A DNA stretch of 64,000 nt, taken from positions 1 to 64,000 of the forward strand of contig WQXU01000002.1 of NCBI GenBank assembly GCA_009781635.1. Reading direction: 5' to 3'. Under the pieces are notes generated by a model that did no database searches, was not told the DNA's origin, and worked only from the letters and a program-made list of their open reading frames with translations. Below, in pieces: positions 1 to 10,300 of this stretch; positions within the stretch are counted from its first letter, which is position 1, and each line of letters opens with the position of its first letter. Made by a program: the position numbers and the translations under genes. Origin of the DNA: Treponema sp. (GTDB taxonomy: Bacteria; Spirochaetota; Spirochaetia; Treponematales; Breznakiellaceae).

Positions 1-99
1 AATTTTGATATTTTGCCCGCGATAAGCAACTGGCAAATCGATGAACTTTGCTAAATCATCTGCAAAGTATGTTTTTGGAGCTGTAGAAACAAATGCCAT
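1..99 (-). CDS. partial hypothetical protein, N-terminal 33 residues
   Basis: An open frame runs from an ATG at 97-99 leftwards off the window edge. A good Shine-Dalgarno sequence (GAGGAG on the minus strand) sits just upstream of the ATG, so the start is believable. Only 33 residues are visible (beginning MAFVSTAPKTYF) and I do not recognise the family. There is no signal peptide or membrane segment in what can be seen. Confidence 0.5.
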   Translation of the reverse strand, partial: MAFVSTAPKTYFADDLAKFIDLPVAYRGQNIKI

Positions 100-449
100 A
101 TCAATCTCCTCTTTATTTATTATAAATTCAGCGTAAGTGGTTTTTTTTGGGTTGTCAAGTAAGCTTCAATAATGCTACAATAACCCTACCCTATATAGGG
201 GAAGGTCGAAAGGCTTTTGAAATAATCGTAGGGTTAAAAAAACCCTAATTAGTACCCAAATAGTACCCAAGGTACTAAAGGGTTCTGTAACTCTATATAC
301 AGTAAAGACTTATAAAGCAGGAAACGGGTCCGACTCCCGTTTCCCGCTGTTGTAAATGTATATCAAGTTCGTGCTAAGTTAAACTGGGGCCATAAAAGGT
401 TAAAATATATGCAGATATGGCGCCTTGTTAATGGAGTGCGTTAAAATGT
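100..449. other. 350-base intergenic region with hairpins, no gene seen
   Basis: No convincing gene is visible. The stretch holds an inverted repeat AACCCTAC (182-189) / GTAGGGTT (228-235), a direct repeat TAGTACCC (250-257 and 261-268) whose second copy also pairs with GGTACTA at 271-277, and a 13-bp hairpin at 316-348 (arms 316-328 and 336-348, 7-nt loop). The hairpin resembles a tRNA T-arm but extends too far to be one. This region may carry the promoter of the diguanylate cyclase at 450 or be the edge of another element; I cannot decide. Confidence 0.4.
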
Positions 450-1364
450 ATGTCTAAAAAAAAATATACTGTTCTTATTGTTGATGACCAAAAAACAAAT
501 ATAACTCTGCTTACGGATATGATGAGTTCTGAGTATAATGTTTTTTCGGCGGAAAACGGGCAGGACGGTATTAAGGCAGCAAATGATTATTTGCCGGATG
601 TTATCCTGCTTGATATATTGATGATGGATATGGACGGATATGCCGTACTAGACATACTAAAAAGTTCAGAAAGAACAAAAGATATACCTGTTATTTTTAT
701 AACATCTCTTCAGGGAGATGACAACGAAGCAAAGGGGCTTCTTATGGGAGCTTCCGACTATATAACAAAGCCGTTTTCTCCGGTGATTGTATTATTAAGG
801 CTTCGGAATCAGATTAAATTGCTTGAGCAAATGCGTGCAATTGAAAAATTAAGCATGCATGATCATCTGACAGAATTACCCAACCGGCGTAGTTTTGAGG
901 AACGTATAAATACTGAATGGAACAGGGCGATAAGGGATAAATCACCTGTTAGTATTCTGATGATAGATGTGGACTTATTTAAAAGGTATAACGATAATTA
1001 CGGACATCAGCAGGGTGATGTGGTACTGAAAACAATTGCAAAATGCTTCATCGAAGAGCTTAAACGCCCGGGTGACTTTGCAGCGCGCTGGGGCGGCGAA
1101 GAGTTTATTGTATTGCTTCCCTGTACTGTTATGCCCGGGGCGCTTGATGTTGCAGAGCGGATACGCAGGCGTATTGAAGAAGTAAAGATTCCATGTTCTG
1201 ACAATGACAAACTGGCGGAGAAGGTAACTGTAAGCATAGGCGCGTATACGCGGGAGCAGAACCAGGAATGTACAATCAACGAATTTATAACACGGGCTGA
1301 CACAGCGCTTTATGATGCCAAGAAAAAAGGGCGTAATAGAGTTTGTTTTTTTGGAGAAGAATAA
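450..1364 (+). CDS. REC-GGDEF response regulator, active diguanylate cyclase
   Basis: A 304-residue response regulator that should make cyclic di-GMP from two GTP when phosphorylated. Residues 5-120 are a receiver domain with the acidic pair in VDDQ, phospho-acceptor D55 and the conserved K107. Residues 135-300 are a GGDEF domain with an intact GGEEF signature at 215-219, the metal-site motif around DVDLF and YGHQQGD, and an inhibitory I-site RPGD at 206-209 spaced as in PleD. The architecture is PleD/WspR-like and cytoplasmic. It sits 36 bases before the HD-GYP phosphodiesterase gene, so synthesis and degradation of the messenger are encoded side by side. A paralogue at 12769-13686 has lost the signature. 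Confidence 0.93.
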   Translation: MSKKKYTVLIVDDQKTNITLLTDMMSSEYNVFSAENGQDGIKAANDYLPDVILLDILMMDMDGYAVLDILKSSERTKDIPVIFITSLQGDDNEAKGLLMGASDYITKPFSPVIVLLRLRNQIKLLEQMRAIEKLSMHDHLTELPNRRSFEERINTEWNRAIRDKSPVSILMIDVDLFKRYNDNYGHQQGDVVLKTIAKCFIEELKRPGDFAARWGGEEFIVLLPCTVMPGALDVAERIRRRIEEVKIPCSDNDKLAEKVTVSIGAYTREQNQECTINEFITRADTALYDAKKKGRNRVCFFGEE

Positions 1365-1400
1365 AAGTTCTAAATATTATTTTACAGGCGGGGCTAAAAA

Positions 1401-2447
1401 ATGCAAAAAACAATTTTTCTGGTTGATGATAATGCAACGAACCTGACTGTAGCGGAAGAAGCGCTGGTTAAACAGTACAGAGTAATAGCGCTGTCTTCTG
1501 CGGCGCAGATGTTTACCGCATTGGATAAATTCAAGCCGGACATGATTTTACTTGATGTCGAGATGCCGGAGATGAGCGGCTTTGAGGCGATGAAAATTTT
1601 AAAAGCCGGCAGTTCATATTCTGAGATTCCTGTTATATTCCTGACCGGCAGAACTGATGTTGCCAGCGAGGCTTACGGCATTGAACTTGGCGCTGTAGAT
1701 TTTATAATGAAGCCGTTTTCTGAACCGGTACTGATGAACCGGATTAAAAAACATTTGCATATTGATGAAATTATCCGCGAACGTACTGCGCAGCTTGTTG
1801 AACGTTCCCGGCAGCTTGTGCGGCTGCAAAACGGTATTGTTTATACCATGGCTGACCTTGTGGAAAATCGTGACAAGAACACAGGCGGACACATAGAACG
1901 CACAGCTATGTACATGAAAATACTTATCGATGCCATGCTGGTAAACGGAGTTTATACTGATGAAATATGCAGCTGGAATCTTGATTCTGTTATCTCATCG
2001 GCGCGCCTGCATGATATCGGGAAAATACTTATCCCCGATGCCATTTTAAACAAGGCAGGTTCGCTGACAAATGAAGAATTCAAAATAATGAGAACGCATT
2101 CAGAAGAAGGGGAACGAATTCTTAATAAGGCAATCCAGCAGACAGGGGATGAGGAATTTTTACAAAATGCCAAAATGATAGCAGCTTATCACCACGAACG
2201 CTGGGACGGTAAAGGATACCCTTATGCGTTACAAGGAACCGATATTCCGCTGCAGGGCCGTTTAATGGCTGTTATCGATGTTTATGATGCGCTTGTTTCC
2301 GATCGGCCGTATAAAAAGGCATTCTCCCATGAAGAAGCAGTTGCAATTATATTGGAGGGTTCAGGACTCCATTTTGATCCAAGTATAACCGAGGTCTTTA
2401 TTAAGGTAAAAGATCAAATTGAGGCAGCAAAAAATTCTTTAAAATAA
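1401..2447 (+). CDS. REC-HD-GYP response regulator, c-di-GMP phosphodiesterase
   Basis: A 348-residue RpfG-like protein predicted to hydrolyse cyclic di-GMP. The receiver domain (1-120) keeps D52 and K104. The HD-GYP domain (about 145-340) has the HD pair at 204-205 in LHDIGK, the histidines and acidic residues of the metal site, and the HHERWDGKGYP signature at 264-274, so it should be catalytically competent. A short coiled stretch (about 120-145) links the two domains. It follows the diguanylate cyclase on the same strand and is convergent with the solute-binding protein gene that ends at 2455. Confidence 0.93.
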   Translation: MQKTIFLVDDNATNLTVAEEALVKQYRVIALSSAAQMFTALDKFKPDMILLDVEMPEMSGFEAMKILKAGSSYSEIPVIFLTGRTDVASEAYGIELGAVDFIMKPFSEPVLMNRIKKHLHIDEIIRERTAQLVERSRQLVRLQNGIVYTMADLVENRDKNTGGHIERTAMYMKILIDAMLVNGVYTDEICSWNLDSVISSARLHDIGKILIPDAILNKAGSLTNEEFKIMRTHSEEGERILNKAIQQTGDEEFLQNAKMIAAYHHERWDGKGYPYALQGTDIPLQGRLMAVIDVYDALVSDRPYKKAFSHEEAVAIILEGSGLHFDPSITEVFIKVKDQIEAAKNSLK

Positions 2448-2454
2448 TTTGTTA

Positions 2455-3747
2455 TTACCTTGTAATGCCGTATTCGTCATCAGCTTTGAGCAGTTCATTC
2501 ACTTCAGCAGCTTTCTGCGTTGCCAGAGCCTGAAGCCTCGGAGATGTTCCCCTTGTGTTAACCGACTCTACAATAACTTCGCCGATAATTTCCCGTGCCT
2601 GAACAGCAGATGTAATAAATGGTCTGTCATAAGGGTAACCGTACTGCGATGCATGAATCATAGTGTCCGCAATTCCGGGATTTACCCGGGCTGTAATTGA
2701 AGGATCGTTCCATACAGAAGTTCTGGCCATTGTTATATTTGCAATCATTGCTTTTTGCGCCATTTCTTTGCTGGATGCCCAGGTAAGAAATTTCATTGCA
2801 GACTCCCTGTCTTGAGTCTCCGGAAAAATGCACATGCCCCAGGCTGATACAATGTATGGCTGATCAGCTGCAGGGCCGCGTGGTAATTTTGCTATTCCAA
2901 TATTTTCTGCGGGAAATTGGGTATTTGCAGGATCGATAAGCTGACCGTTAAATACAGATGTGTCAGCCCACATGGCAATGCGGCCTGCTTGGAAAATCGG
3001 AATTATATGGTTCCAGGACATTGTAATTGCACCCTGGGGTCCATATACGCCTAGAAGCCGTCCGTATAAACGGATGGCATCTACTGCCGCGGGGTTATCA
3101 AAAACAGCCACGCCGTTTTCTATATATCTTCCGCCGTAATTATAAATAAAACTGGAAAGCTGTGTTACAGCCGGAGACCCGGCGCCGCGGGCTGCAAAAC
3201 CTGCAACCCCGTCTCTGTTTAAAAGTCTTGCGGCATTTTCCAGTTCTTCAAAGTTGACAGGAACACTTAAGCCTGCAGCCTGGAATAAATCCTTCCTGTA
3301 GTAAAGCACCTGCCACTCAACTATCAGGGGAACAACATAATATCTTCCATCCCTGATTCCTATTTCTATTGTATTGGAAGGATAATCGGAAAAATCATAT
3401 TCGTCTAAAGGCGCAAGCCAGCCATTTTTTAAGAAAAGCAAAGTTTCCTGAAGAGGACGAATCATAAACACATCTACCTCAGAAGTGCCATCAGTAAATT
3501 CGGAAGTCAATTTCTGATTAAGCAGATTTTCATTCATCTGCTCTCTTATAATCCTGATGCCGGTTTCATTTTCAAATTCCGGAATCAAAGACATAAGTAA
3601 ATCGCCGTAGGGGTGCTCTGGCAGTAAAACTCTGACTTCTTTAGGCTGGACAATTTCAGCGGTTTCTGCAGCAGCTCTTCTTTGGCAAGCGTTAAATAAC
3701 ATGCAAAGAACAGCAAGGACAAACGGAATAATACAAAACCTTTTCAT
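2455..3747 (-). CDS. extracellular solute-binding lipoprotein (sugar type)
   Basis: A 430-residue family 1 extracellular solute-binding protein of the type used by carbohydrate ABC transporters. I chose the ATG at 3745-3747 because a strong AGGAGG site lies just upstream and because it starts a lipoprotein signal peptide (MKRFCIIPFVLAVLCMLFNAC, cysteine at residue 21). A longer frame to 3864 would overlap the divergent kinase gene. The mature part shows the expected fold pattern, including the SEVDVFMIRP segment and a late SMKFLTWASSKE-like helix. No permease or ATPase gene is adjacent. In this setting it may present a ligand to one of the neighbouring sensor kinases; that role is inference. 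Confidence 0.85.
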   Translation of the reverse strand: MKRFCIIPFVLAVLCMLFNACQRRAAAETAEIVQPKEVRVLLPEHPYGDLLMSLIPEFENETGIRIIREQMNENLLNQKLTSEFTDGTSEVDVFMIRPLQETLLFLKNGWLAPLDEYDFSDYPSNTIEIGIRDGRYYVVPLIVEWQVLYYRKDLFQAAGLSVPVNFEELENAARLLNRDGVAGFAARGAGSPAVTQLSSFIYNYGGRYIENGVAVFDNPAAVDAIRLYGRLLGVYGPQGAITMSWNHIIPIFQAGRIAMWADTSVFNGQLIDPANTQFPAENIGIAKLPRGPAADQPYIVSAWGMCIFPETQDRESAMKFLTWASSKEMAQKAMIANITMARTSVWNDPSITARVNPGIADTMIHASQYGYPYDRPFITSAVQAREIIGEVIVESVNTRGTSPRLQALATQKAAEVNELLKADDEYGITR

Positions 3748-3850
3748 TGTCTTACTCCTCCTATAGGAAAGAATTGTACCATATTTTTTTTCGATATGCA
3801 ATTTAAATAATTCTATTGATTTTTTACATATATGGGTATTATAATAAAAA

Positions 3851-6800
3851 ATGGGATTCATCACATCTTTCTCTGGTATAAAAGCAAAAACGACAATCTA
3901 CACAATAATTCCTGTAATAATTACCTTTTCTTTAATATTCTCCATTTTGTTTGTTTCCTTGTTCAATTCACAGCAGAATATGGTAAAGTCCGAATTTGAA
4001 AGCATAGCCAAAACACATGCAGCTAATTTTGAAAAAAAAATAAATATTGCGCTGGATTACCTGTCGTCTGTTGCAAGTGTTCTGGAATTTCAGGTTAATG
4101 AAGGCATTGCAGACAGGGAAGCTCTTCAGAGGATTATATACTTTATTTTTGACGGACACACAGTTGACAGTTCCAGCATCTATTTTGAACCTGATATGTA
4201 TGACGGCAGGGATGCTGAATACGTTGGTACTGTGTACGGATCTGCGCTTCGCGGAAGAATAAGCTATTATTTTTACCGTTTTAACAGAAGAACAGGCTAC
4301 AGACAGGCAGCCCTGGATAATGATTTGGAATTTTCTCTGCCTTTCTATTTAGATATAAAAGAGTTGAATGCTCCAACTTATACGGAGCCGGGTATATTAA
4401 CTATTGACGGAGTGGATACCCTGAAATTTTCCATAGCGTATCCGATATACGGCAGTAAAAATGAATTTATCGGCGTAATTACTGCAGATATATTTCTTGG
4501 AGATATTTACGCAGAACTCCAGGCGGAAGAAATATATGAAACCGGTTACATCATAATTGCCAATGATAAACAACAACTGGTTTACAGTTCCCGGTTTGAA
4601 GATATTGGCAAAACGCGCAGTGAAGCAGGACTTTTATATCCTCTGCCTCCGGATAATGTTACTTCGGAAGTTTTCAGAGCAAGGTCTATTTTAAACAACA
4701 AGAGAACTCTTGTATCAGGTCAAACAGTTTATTTCCCCCAGTTTGGCGGCCGTTTTTACATTTCTGTAGCGGCGCCCATCAATGAAATAAACGCAAACGG
4801 AACCCGGCTGCTTATCATTATTATTTCGGCAAGCGTAATCATCCTTATCCTGATTGCTTTGTTCCTTTACTATCTGATAGGCAAAATGACAGAACCCATA
4901 ATTGAATTTACAAAAAGCGCCGGCAGAATTGCCATCGGTGATTACAGCGTAAGGATAGAAGGCGATTACCAGGATGAATTTGCCGTTTTGAAATATGCCA
5001 TGAATCAGATGACCGAGCATATCGATGATGCGTTTAACGTACTTCAGAATATATTAAACGGCATCGAAGCTTCCAATTATGTAACAGAACCCAAAACAGG
5101 CAAAATACTTTTTATAAATGAGCAATTAAAGAAAATGTTTAATATTAAAGATGATGTTATAGGTGAATACTGCTATAAAGTTTTACAGGAAGGATTTGAT
5201 GATATTTGTGAATTCTGCCCATGCCATCAGCTGGAAAAGGATCCAAACACGCCTGTTATCTGGGAGGAGTATAATACTTTAACAAAACGCTACTACCATA
5301 ACATGGACTGCTATATTGATTGGCCGAGCGGCGGACAGGTGCATCTTCAGCATTCAGTTGATGTAACAGATTTAAAAACAATCACGGAAGAAAAAATTAA
5401 GGCAGAAGAAACATCGCGCATGAAATCCATTTTTCTTGCCAATATGAGCCATGAAATACGCACGCCGATGAATGCCATTTTAGGCGTTACGGAAATACTT
5501 ATACAGAACGATACTCTTCCCGCAGAGGTGGTGGAAGGACTGGACAAGATTTACAGTTCATGTAATTTGCTTACGGGTATTATTAACGACATACTGGATT
5601 TTTCAAAAATTGAAGCGGGTAAGCTTGATATCGTTCCTGCTCAATATAAAATTGCAAGCATGATTAATGATGCCATAAACCTGAACCTGATGCGCGCTGA
5701 ATCAAAACCAATTGAATTTGAACTGAAAATAGATGAAAACATTCCCGCAAACTTAATCGGCGATGAGCTTCGCATTAAACAAATCCTGAATAATCTGCTT
5801 TCCAATGCTTTCAAGTATACAGACGCCGGAAGGGTTACATTATCGGTCGAATTTGAATTTTGCGAAGCAGGCATTATTCTTGTTTTAGGCGTACGCGATT
5901 CAGGCCACGGCATGACAGAAGAGCAGCTAAGTAAAATGTTTGATGAGTATTCCCGTTTTAATCAGAATAAAAATACAAGTGTTGAAGGAACCGGGCTTGG
6001 CTTGAGTATTACGCATCGTTTAATAAACCTGATGAATGGAACAATGCATGTTGAGAGTAAGCATGAAAAAGGTTCATTTTTTGCTGTAAAACTTCCGCAG
6101 AAAACAGTTGATGACAAGATATTAGGCAGGGATGTTGCAGACAATCTGAAATCTCTGCGGATGAATACCTTGACACGCAGAAAAAGCAGTCAGATTACGC
6201 GCGATCCTATGCCTTATGGAAGCGTTCTTGTGGTGGATGATGTAGAAACAAATATATATGTCGCTGTCGGCCTTTTAAAACCTTACAAGCTCAAAATTGA
6301 CACGGCAATGAGCGGATATGAAGCTCTTGATAAAATTCATGAGGGCAAAACATATGATCTTATCTTTATGGATCACATGATGCCTGACATGGACGGCATA
6401 GAGACAGTAAAGAAGATACGCAGTTGGGAAAATGAGCAGCGCGGGAAAAATGCCGCAGATGAAACGTCTTTGACAGGCGGGCATATTCCCATTGTTGCAT
6501 TGACAGCTAACGCTGTGATGGGGCAGGCGGCTTTGTTCCTCCGGAACGGCTTTGATGATTTTATTTCCAAGCCAATTGATATACGCCAGTTAAACAGTGT
6601 TTTAAACAAATTTATCCGTGACAGGCAGCCGCCGGATGTTCTTGAAGCAGCCCGCAGTGAAAATACAGGTAAGGTTAGCATCGATGAAAAAGAAAACTCT
6701 TCGCAAACGGATACGCTTTTGCTTAAATCGTTTATAAGAGACGCGCAAAAAGTTTTTTCCTGGCTGGAGGAAAATGCTGATAAAATAAGTGATGAGGGTT

Positions 6801-7267
6801 TGCTGCATAAATTTACTGTTATGGTTCACGGTATAAAAAGTTCGCTTTGGAATATAGGTGAAATGGAGCTTGCAGAATCGGCAAAAAAACTGGAAGCAGG
6901 CGGAAAAGAAAAAAATATTGATCTTGTAGCGGCAAATATTTTTATATTTAAAAATGATCTGCGTAATCTGCTTGAAAAACTTGAATTGAAACAGGAAGAA
7001 AACATCAGTTACCGGGGATTGCAGGACGGGGATATAAATGATTTGTGCATCAAACTGCAGGCTGTACGGGAAAAAGCTGAAGATTATGACAGAAAAGGCG
7101 CATTGGATGAATTAGCCGGAATAAAAAAATACTCAAAAGAAACAGAAAATGTATTAAACAGCATAATGGAACAAATTCTTCATAGCAATTTTGAAGATGT
7201 TCAGAATGATATTGATGCATATATAAGCGTTTTAAAGACTGAAAGTAAAACCGGCAGTTCCGCGTAA
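3851..7267 (+). CDS. dCache hybrid histidine kinase with receiver and HPt domains
   Basis: A 1138-residue membrane sensor kinase. A first membrane helix (about 16-38) and a second (about 319-342) enclose a periplasmic double-Cache sensor. HAMP follows (about 343-395), then a PAS-like domain (about 398-510) with a cysteine group CEFCPC at 453-458. The HisKA domain has phospho-acceptor H534 (MSHEIRTPMNA). The ATPase domain shows the N-box near 648-655, G1 DSGHGM and G2 GTGLGL. A receiver domain has D841 and K907, and an HPt domain has H993 (VHGIKSS). The C-terminal 80 residues form a helical unit also found in the next kinase. All steps of a phosphorelay are on one chain; the output is probably the receivers nearby. 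No clear ribosome binding site precedes the ATG. Confidence 0.9.
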   Translation: MGFITSFSGIKAKTTIYTIIPVIITFSLIFSILFVSLFNSQQNMVKSEFESIAKTHAANFEKKINIALDYLSSVASVLEFQVNEGIADREALQRIIYFIFDGHTVDSSSIYFEPDMYDGRDAEYVGTVYGSALRGRISYYFYRFNRRTGYRQAALDNDLEFSLPFYLDIKELNAPTYTEPGILTIDGVDTLKFSIAYPIYGSKNEFIGVITADIFLGDIYAELQAEEIYETGYIIIANDKQQLVYSSRFEDIGKTRSEAGLLYPLPPDNVTSEVFRARSILNNKRTLVSGQTVYFPQFGGRFYISVAAPINEINANGTRLLIIIISASVIILILIALFLYYLIGKMTEPIIEFTKSAGRIAIGDYSVRIEGDYQDEFAVLKYAMNQMTEHIDDAFNVLQNILNGIEASNYVTEPKTGKILFINEQLKKMFNIKDDVIGEYCYKVLQEGFDDICEFCPCHQLEKDPNTPVIWEEYNTLTKRYYHNMDCYIDWPSGGQVHLQHSVDVTDLKTITEEKIKAEETSRMKSIFLANMSHEIRTPMNAILGVTEILIQNDTLPAEVVEGLDKIYSSCNLLTGIINDILDFSKIEAGKLDIVPAQYKIASMINDAINLNLMRAESKPIEFELKIDENIPANLIGDELRIKQILNNLLSNAFKYTDAGRVTLSVEFEFCEAGIILVLGVRDSGHGMTEEQLSKMFDEYSRFNQNKNTSVEGTGLGLSITHRLINLMNGTMHVESKHEKGSFFAVKLPQKTVDDKILGRDVADNLKSLRMNTLTRRKSSQITRDPMPYGSVLVVDDVETNIYVAVGLLKPYKLKIDTAMSGYEALDKIHEGKTYDLIFMDHMMPDMDGIETVKKIRSWENEQRGKNAADETSLTGGHIPIVALTANAVMGQAALFLRNGFDDFISKPIDIRQLNSVLNKFIRDRQPPDVLEAARSENTGKVSIDEKENSSQTDTLLLKSFIRDAQKVFSWLEENADKISDEGLLHKFTVMVHGIKSSLWNIGEMELAESAKKLEAGGKEKNIDLVAANIFIFKNDLRNLLEKLELKQEENISYRGLQDGDINDLCIKLQAVREKAEDYDRKGALDELAGIKKYSKETENVLNSIMEQILHSNFEDVQNDIDAYISVLKTESKTGSSA

Positions 7268-7268
7268 A

Positions 7269-7299
7269 TTACATAACGCATAAAAAGAGAGTTATGTAA
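7269..7299 (+). terminator. weak hairpin between the two kinase genes
   Basis: A 9-bp inverted repeat TTACATAAC (7269-7277) / GTTATGTAA (7291-7299) lies just after the stop of the first kinase. There is no clear run of T directly behind it, so it may be a weak terminator or a processing hairpin. Confidence 0.3.
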
Positions 7300-7366
7300 C
7301 GCTTGTTATATTTTTATTTTATATGTTATAATATGGCAATTATCCGGAGCTGGGGGCGTTTTTTTA

Positions 7367-10300
7367 ATGGATTTCTTGAAAAAAACCGCATACTTTCTGC
7401 TTTTTATTATGCTTCTGCCTATAATTATTTTTTCAAGCAGCTGCGCCGATACCGGCAGAAATCAGTTTAGTAATATTATGGTTTTTACTTCACTCCGGGA
7501 TATTCCGAATATAACAGTTGATGAAATAAGAGCGATAGAAACCCTTCAGAGGGAATATGATTCTTTTGTATATGGAATGCCGCTGAATACTGAAGCGTTT
7601 ATAAACGAGAACGGCGAAGTTAGCGGTTTTTCTGCCTTTGTCTGCAAGTGGCTTACTGAACTTTTTGGGATTCGTTTCCGGCCTGTATTATTTGAATGGT
7701 TTGATTTGCTTGAAGGCCTTGAATCGGGGGAAATTGCCTTTTCCGGTGAATTGACATCTACAGAAGCGCGCCGGCAAATATACCATATGACCAGCGCCAT
7801 AGCGCATCGCCCTGTTAAAGCCTTCCGCCTGGCCGATTCAAGGCCGGTATGGGAAATAACAGAAAGCCGTCTGCTGCGGGCAGGTTTCATTCAGGGAGCA
7901 GCTACAATTAATGCTGTTACAGCGGAAATGGAACCAGGTACATTTGATGTAATAGAAATCAGCGATTTTAATTTTGTATACGATGCGCTTAAAAACGGGG
8001 AAATAGATGCTTTTTATTACAGCGGAGCTGCAGAAATAAGCTTTATTGAATACACAGATGTAATTGCGCAGGATTTTTATCCCTTAATTTACATGCCGGT
8101 CTCTCTTTCCACAAGGAATTCCGCATTGGAGCCGGTAATTTCAATTGTTGAAAAAGTCTTAAAAAACGGCGGAATGCGTTATTTGACTATGCTGTATAAT
8201 CAGGCACATCATGATTATTTAAAGTATAAATTAAATTCACAGCTCACCGAAGAGGAACACGCATATATCAGGAATAATCCGGTTGTGCTTGTAGGGGTTG
8301 ATCCGGGAAATTACCCCGGTTGTTTTTATGACCGGCGCGAGAAGGAATGGCGCGGGATATTTCTGGATATACTGGATGCAGTATCGCTGCTTACAGGATT
8401 AACTTTTAAGCGTGTCAATGATGAACATACGGAATGGCCTGAAATATATCAGATGCTTGCAGATGAAAAAATATCGCTTGTCCCTGAACTTACTCAGACA
8501 GCAGACTGGGCCGATCAATTTATATGGCCGGAAACTGAACAGTTAATTGATTATTACGCTCTGATATCTCACAATGATTTTCCTGATATAAAAATTAACG
8601 AAGTGTTATATGTCAGTGTCGGCCTTGCAAGGAATACCGCCTATGCTGCAATATTCAAAAAATGGTTTCCTGATCATGTTAATACTGTAGAGTATGAGAG
8701 TATGGAAGAAGCGTACGGCGCTCTGCAGCGGGGAGAAGTTGACATGATTATGGGAAATCAGAATAGGCTCCTGTATCTGACGCATTATCTTGAACTTCCC
8801 GTTTATAAAACAAATATAGTATTCGATTTTGCCACAAATACTAAATTCGGATTTAATAAAGAAGAAGTTATCCTGTGTTCCATTATCGACAAGGTGCTTG
8901 GCAGTATCGATTCCAAGAGCATCTCGGATTACTGGATGAGAAGAACATACGATTACCGGAGCAAGGTAGCGGATGCGCGCACACCGTGGATTATAGGCGC
9001 GGGCGTTCTGTTTACGCTGGTACTGGTTCTTCTTGTCATTCTTTTTGTCAGAAGCCGTCTTACCGGCAAAGAACTGGAAAAACTTGTTCAGAAGAGAACA
9101 ATCGAACTTAAAAAAATGGAAACATCAGCGCTTGCGGCTTCTAAATCCAAGTCTGTTTTCCTTGCCAATATGAGTCACGAAATACGCACGCCGATGAATG
9201 CAATTTTAGGCGTCACTGAAATTCTTGTGCAAAATGAAAGGCTTCCCGAAGAGATTAAAGAGGGACTGAACAAGATTTACAGTTCATGTGATTTACTATT
9301 GAGTATCATTAATGATATTCTTGATTTCTCAAAAATAGAAGCGGGGAAAATTGATATAATGCCGGTCAAATATGAATTGGCAAGCCTTATAAATGATTCC
9401 ATTCAGTTAAATATGATGAGGATTGATTCCAAACCAATTGAATTTATACTTAAAGTTCAAGAAAACATTCCTGCCAAGTTAATAGGCGATGAGCTTCGGA
9501 TTAAACAAATCTTAAATAATTTGCTTTCCAACGCTTTTAAATATACGGATAAAGGCAAGGTCATATTGTCAGTTGAATCCGGCGCGGCTCCGGAAAAGGA
9601 CAAAATAATCCTTATATTGAGCGTACGGGATACAGGCTCCGGCATGACACAGGAGCAGTTGAATAAATTATTTGAAGAATATTCCCGTTTTAATATTGAA
9701 AAGAATATCACGGTAGAGGGTACAGGACTTGGCCTTGCAATATCCCGGCGTTTAACAAACATTATGGATGGTAAAATAAACGTGGAAAGCGAACTAAATA
9801 CCGGGTCCTGTTTTACCATCCGGCTTCCGCAGGGCTTAGTAGACGATGAAGTAATGAGCAATGAAGTTATAGCCAATCTGCAGCAATTCCATATGAGTTA
9901 TGCTTCAAACAGGAAAAGCGGGCAGATTGTGCGTGATCCGATGCCTTACGGCAAAGTCCTTATTGTTGACGATGTTGAAACAAATATATATGTCGCTGTA
10001 GGACTTATGAAACTTTACAGGCTTCAAATTGATTACACTATGAGCGGTCAGGAAGCTATTGATAAAATTAAACAGGGCAATGTGTATGATGTTATTTTTA
10101 TGGATCACATGATGCCGGGGATGGATGGTATTGAGGCAACGCGGCAATTGCGCAATCTGGGATATAATGAATCGATTGTTGCATTAACAGCTAACGCCGT
10201 ATCGGGACAGGCTGATATATTCCTGCAAAACGGCTTTGACTATTTTATTTCCAAGCCGATAGATATACGCCAGTTAAACTCAATCCTTAATAAACTGGTG

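Noticed and set aside
316-348. tRNA 3' end or attachment site (GGGTCCGACTCCCG looks like a T-arm)
   Set aside because: The loop lacks the usual TTC, pairing continues to 13 bp as a simple hairpin, and there is no acceptor 5' strand, D-arm or anticodon arm upstream.
3748-3864. Longer N-terminus for the solute-binding protein
   Set aside because: It would put 39 residues before a clear lipoprotein signal and overlap the divergent kinase start; the ATG at 3747 has a strong ribosome site.
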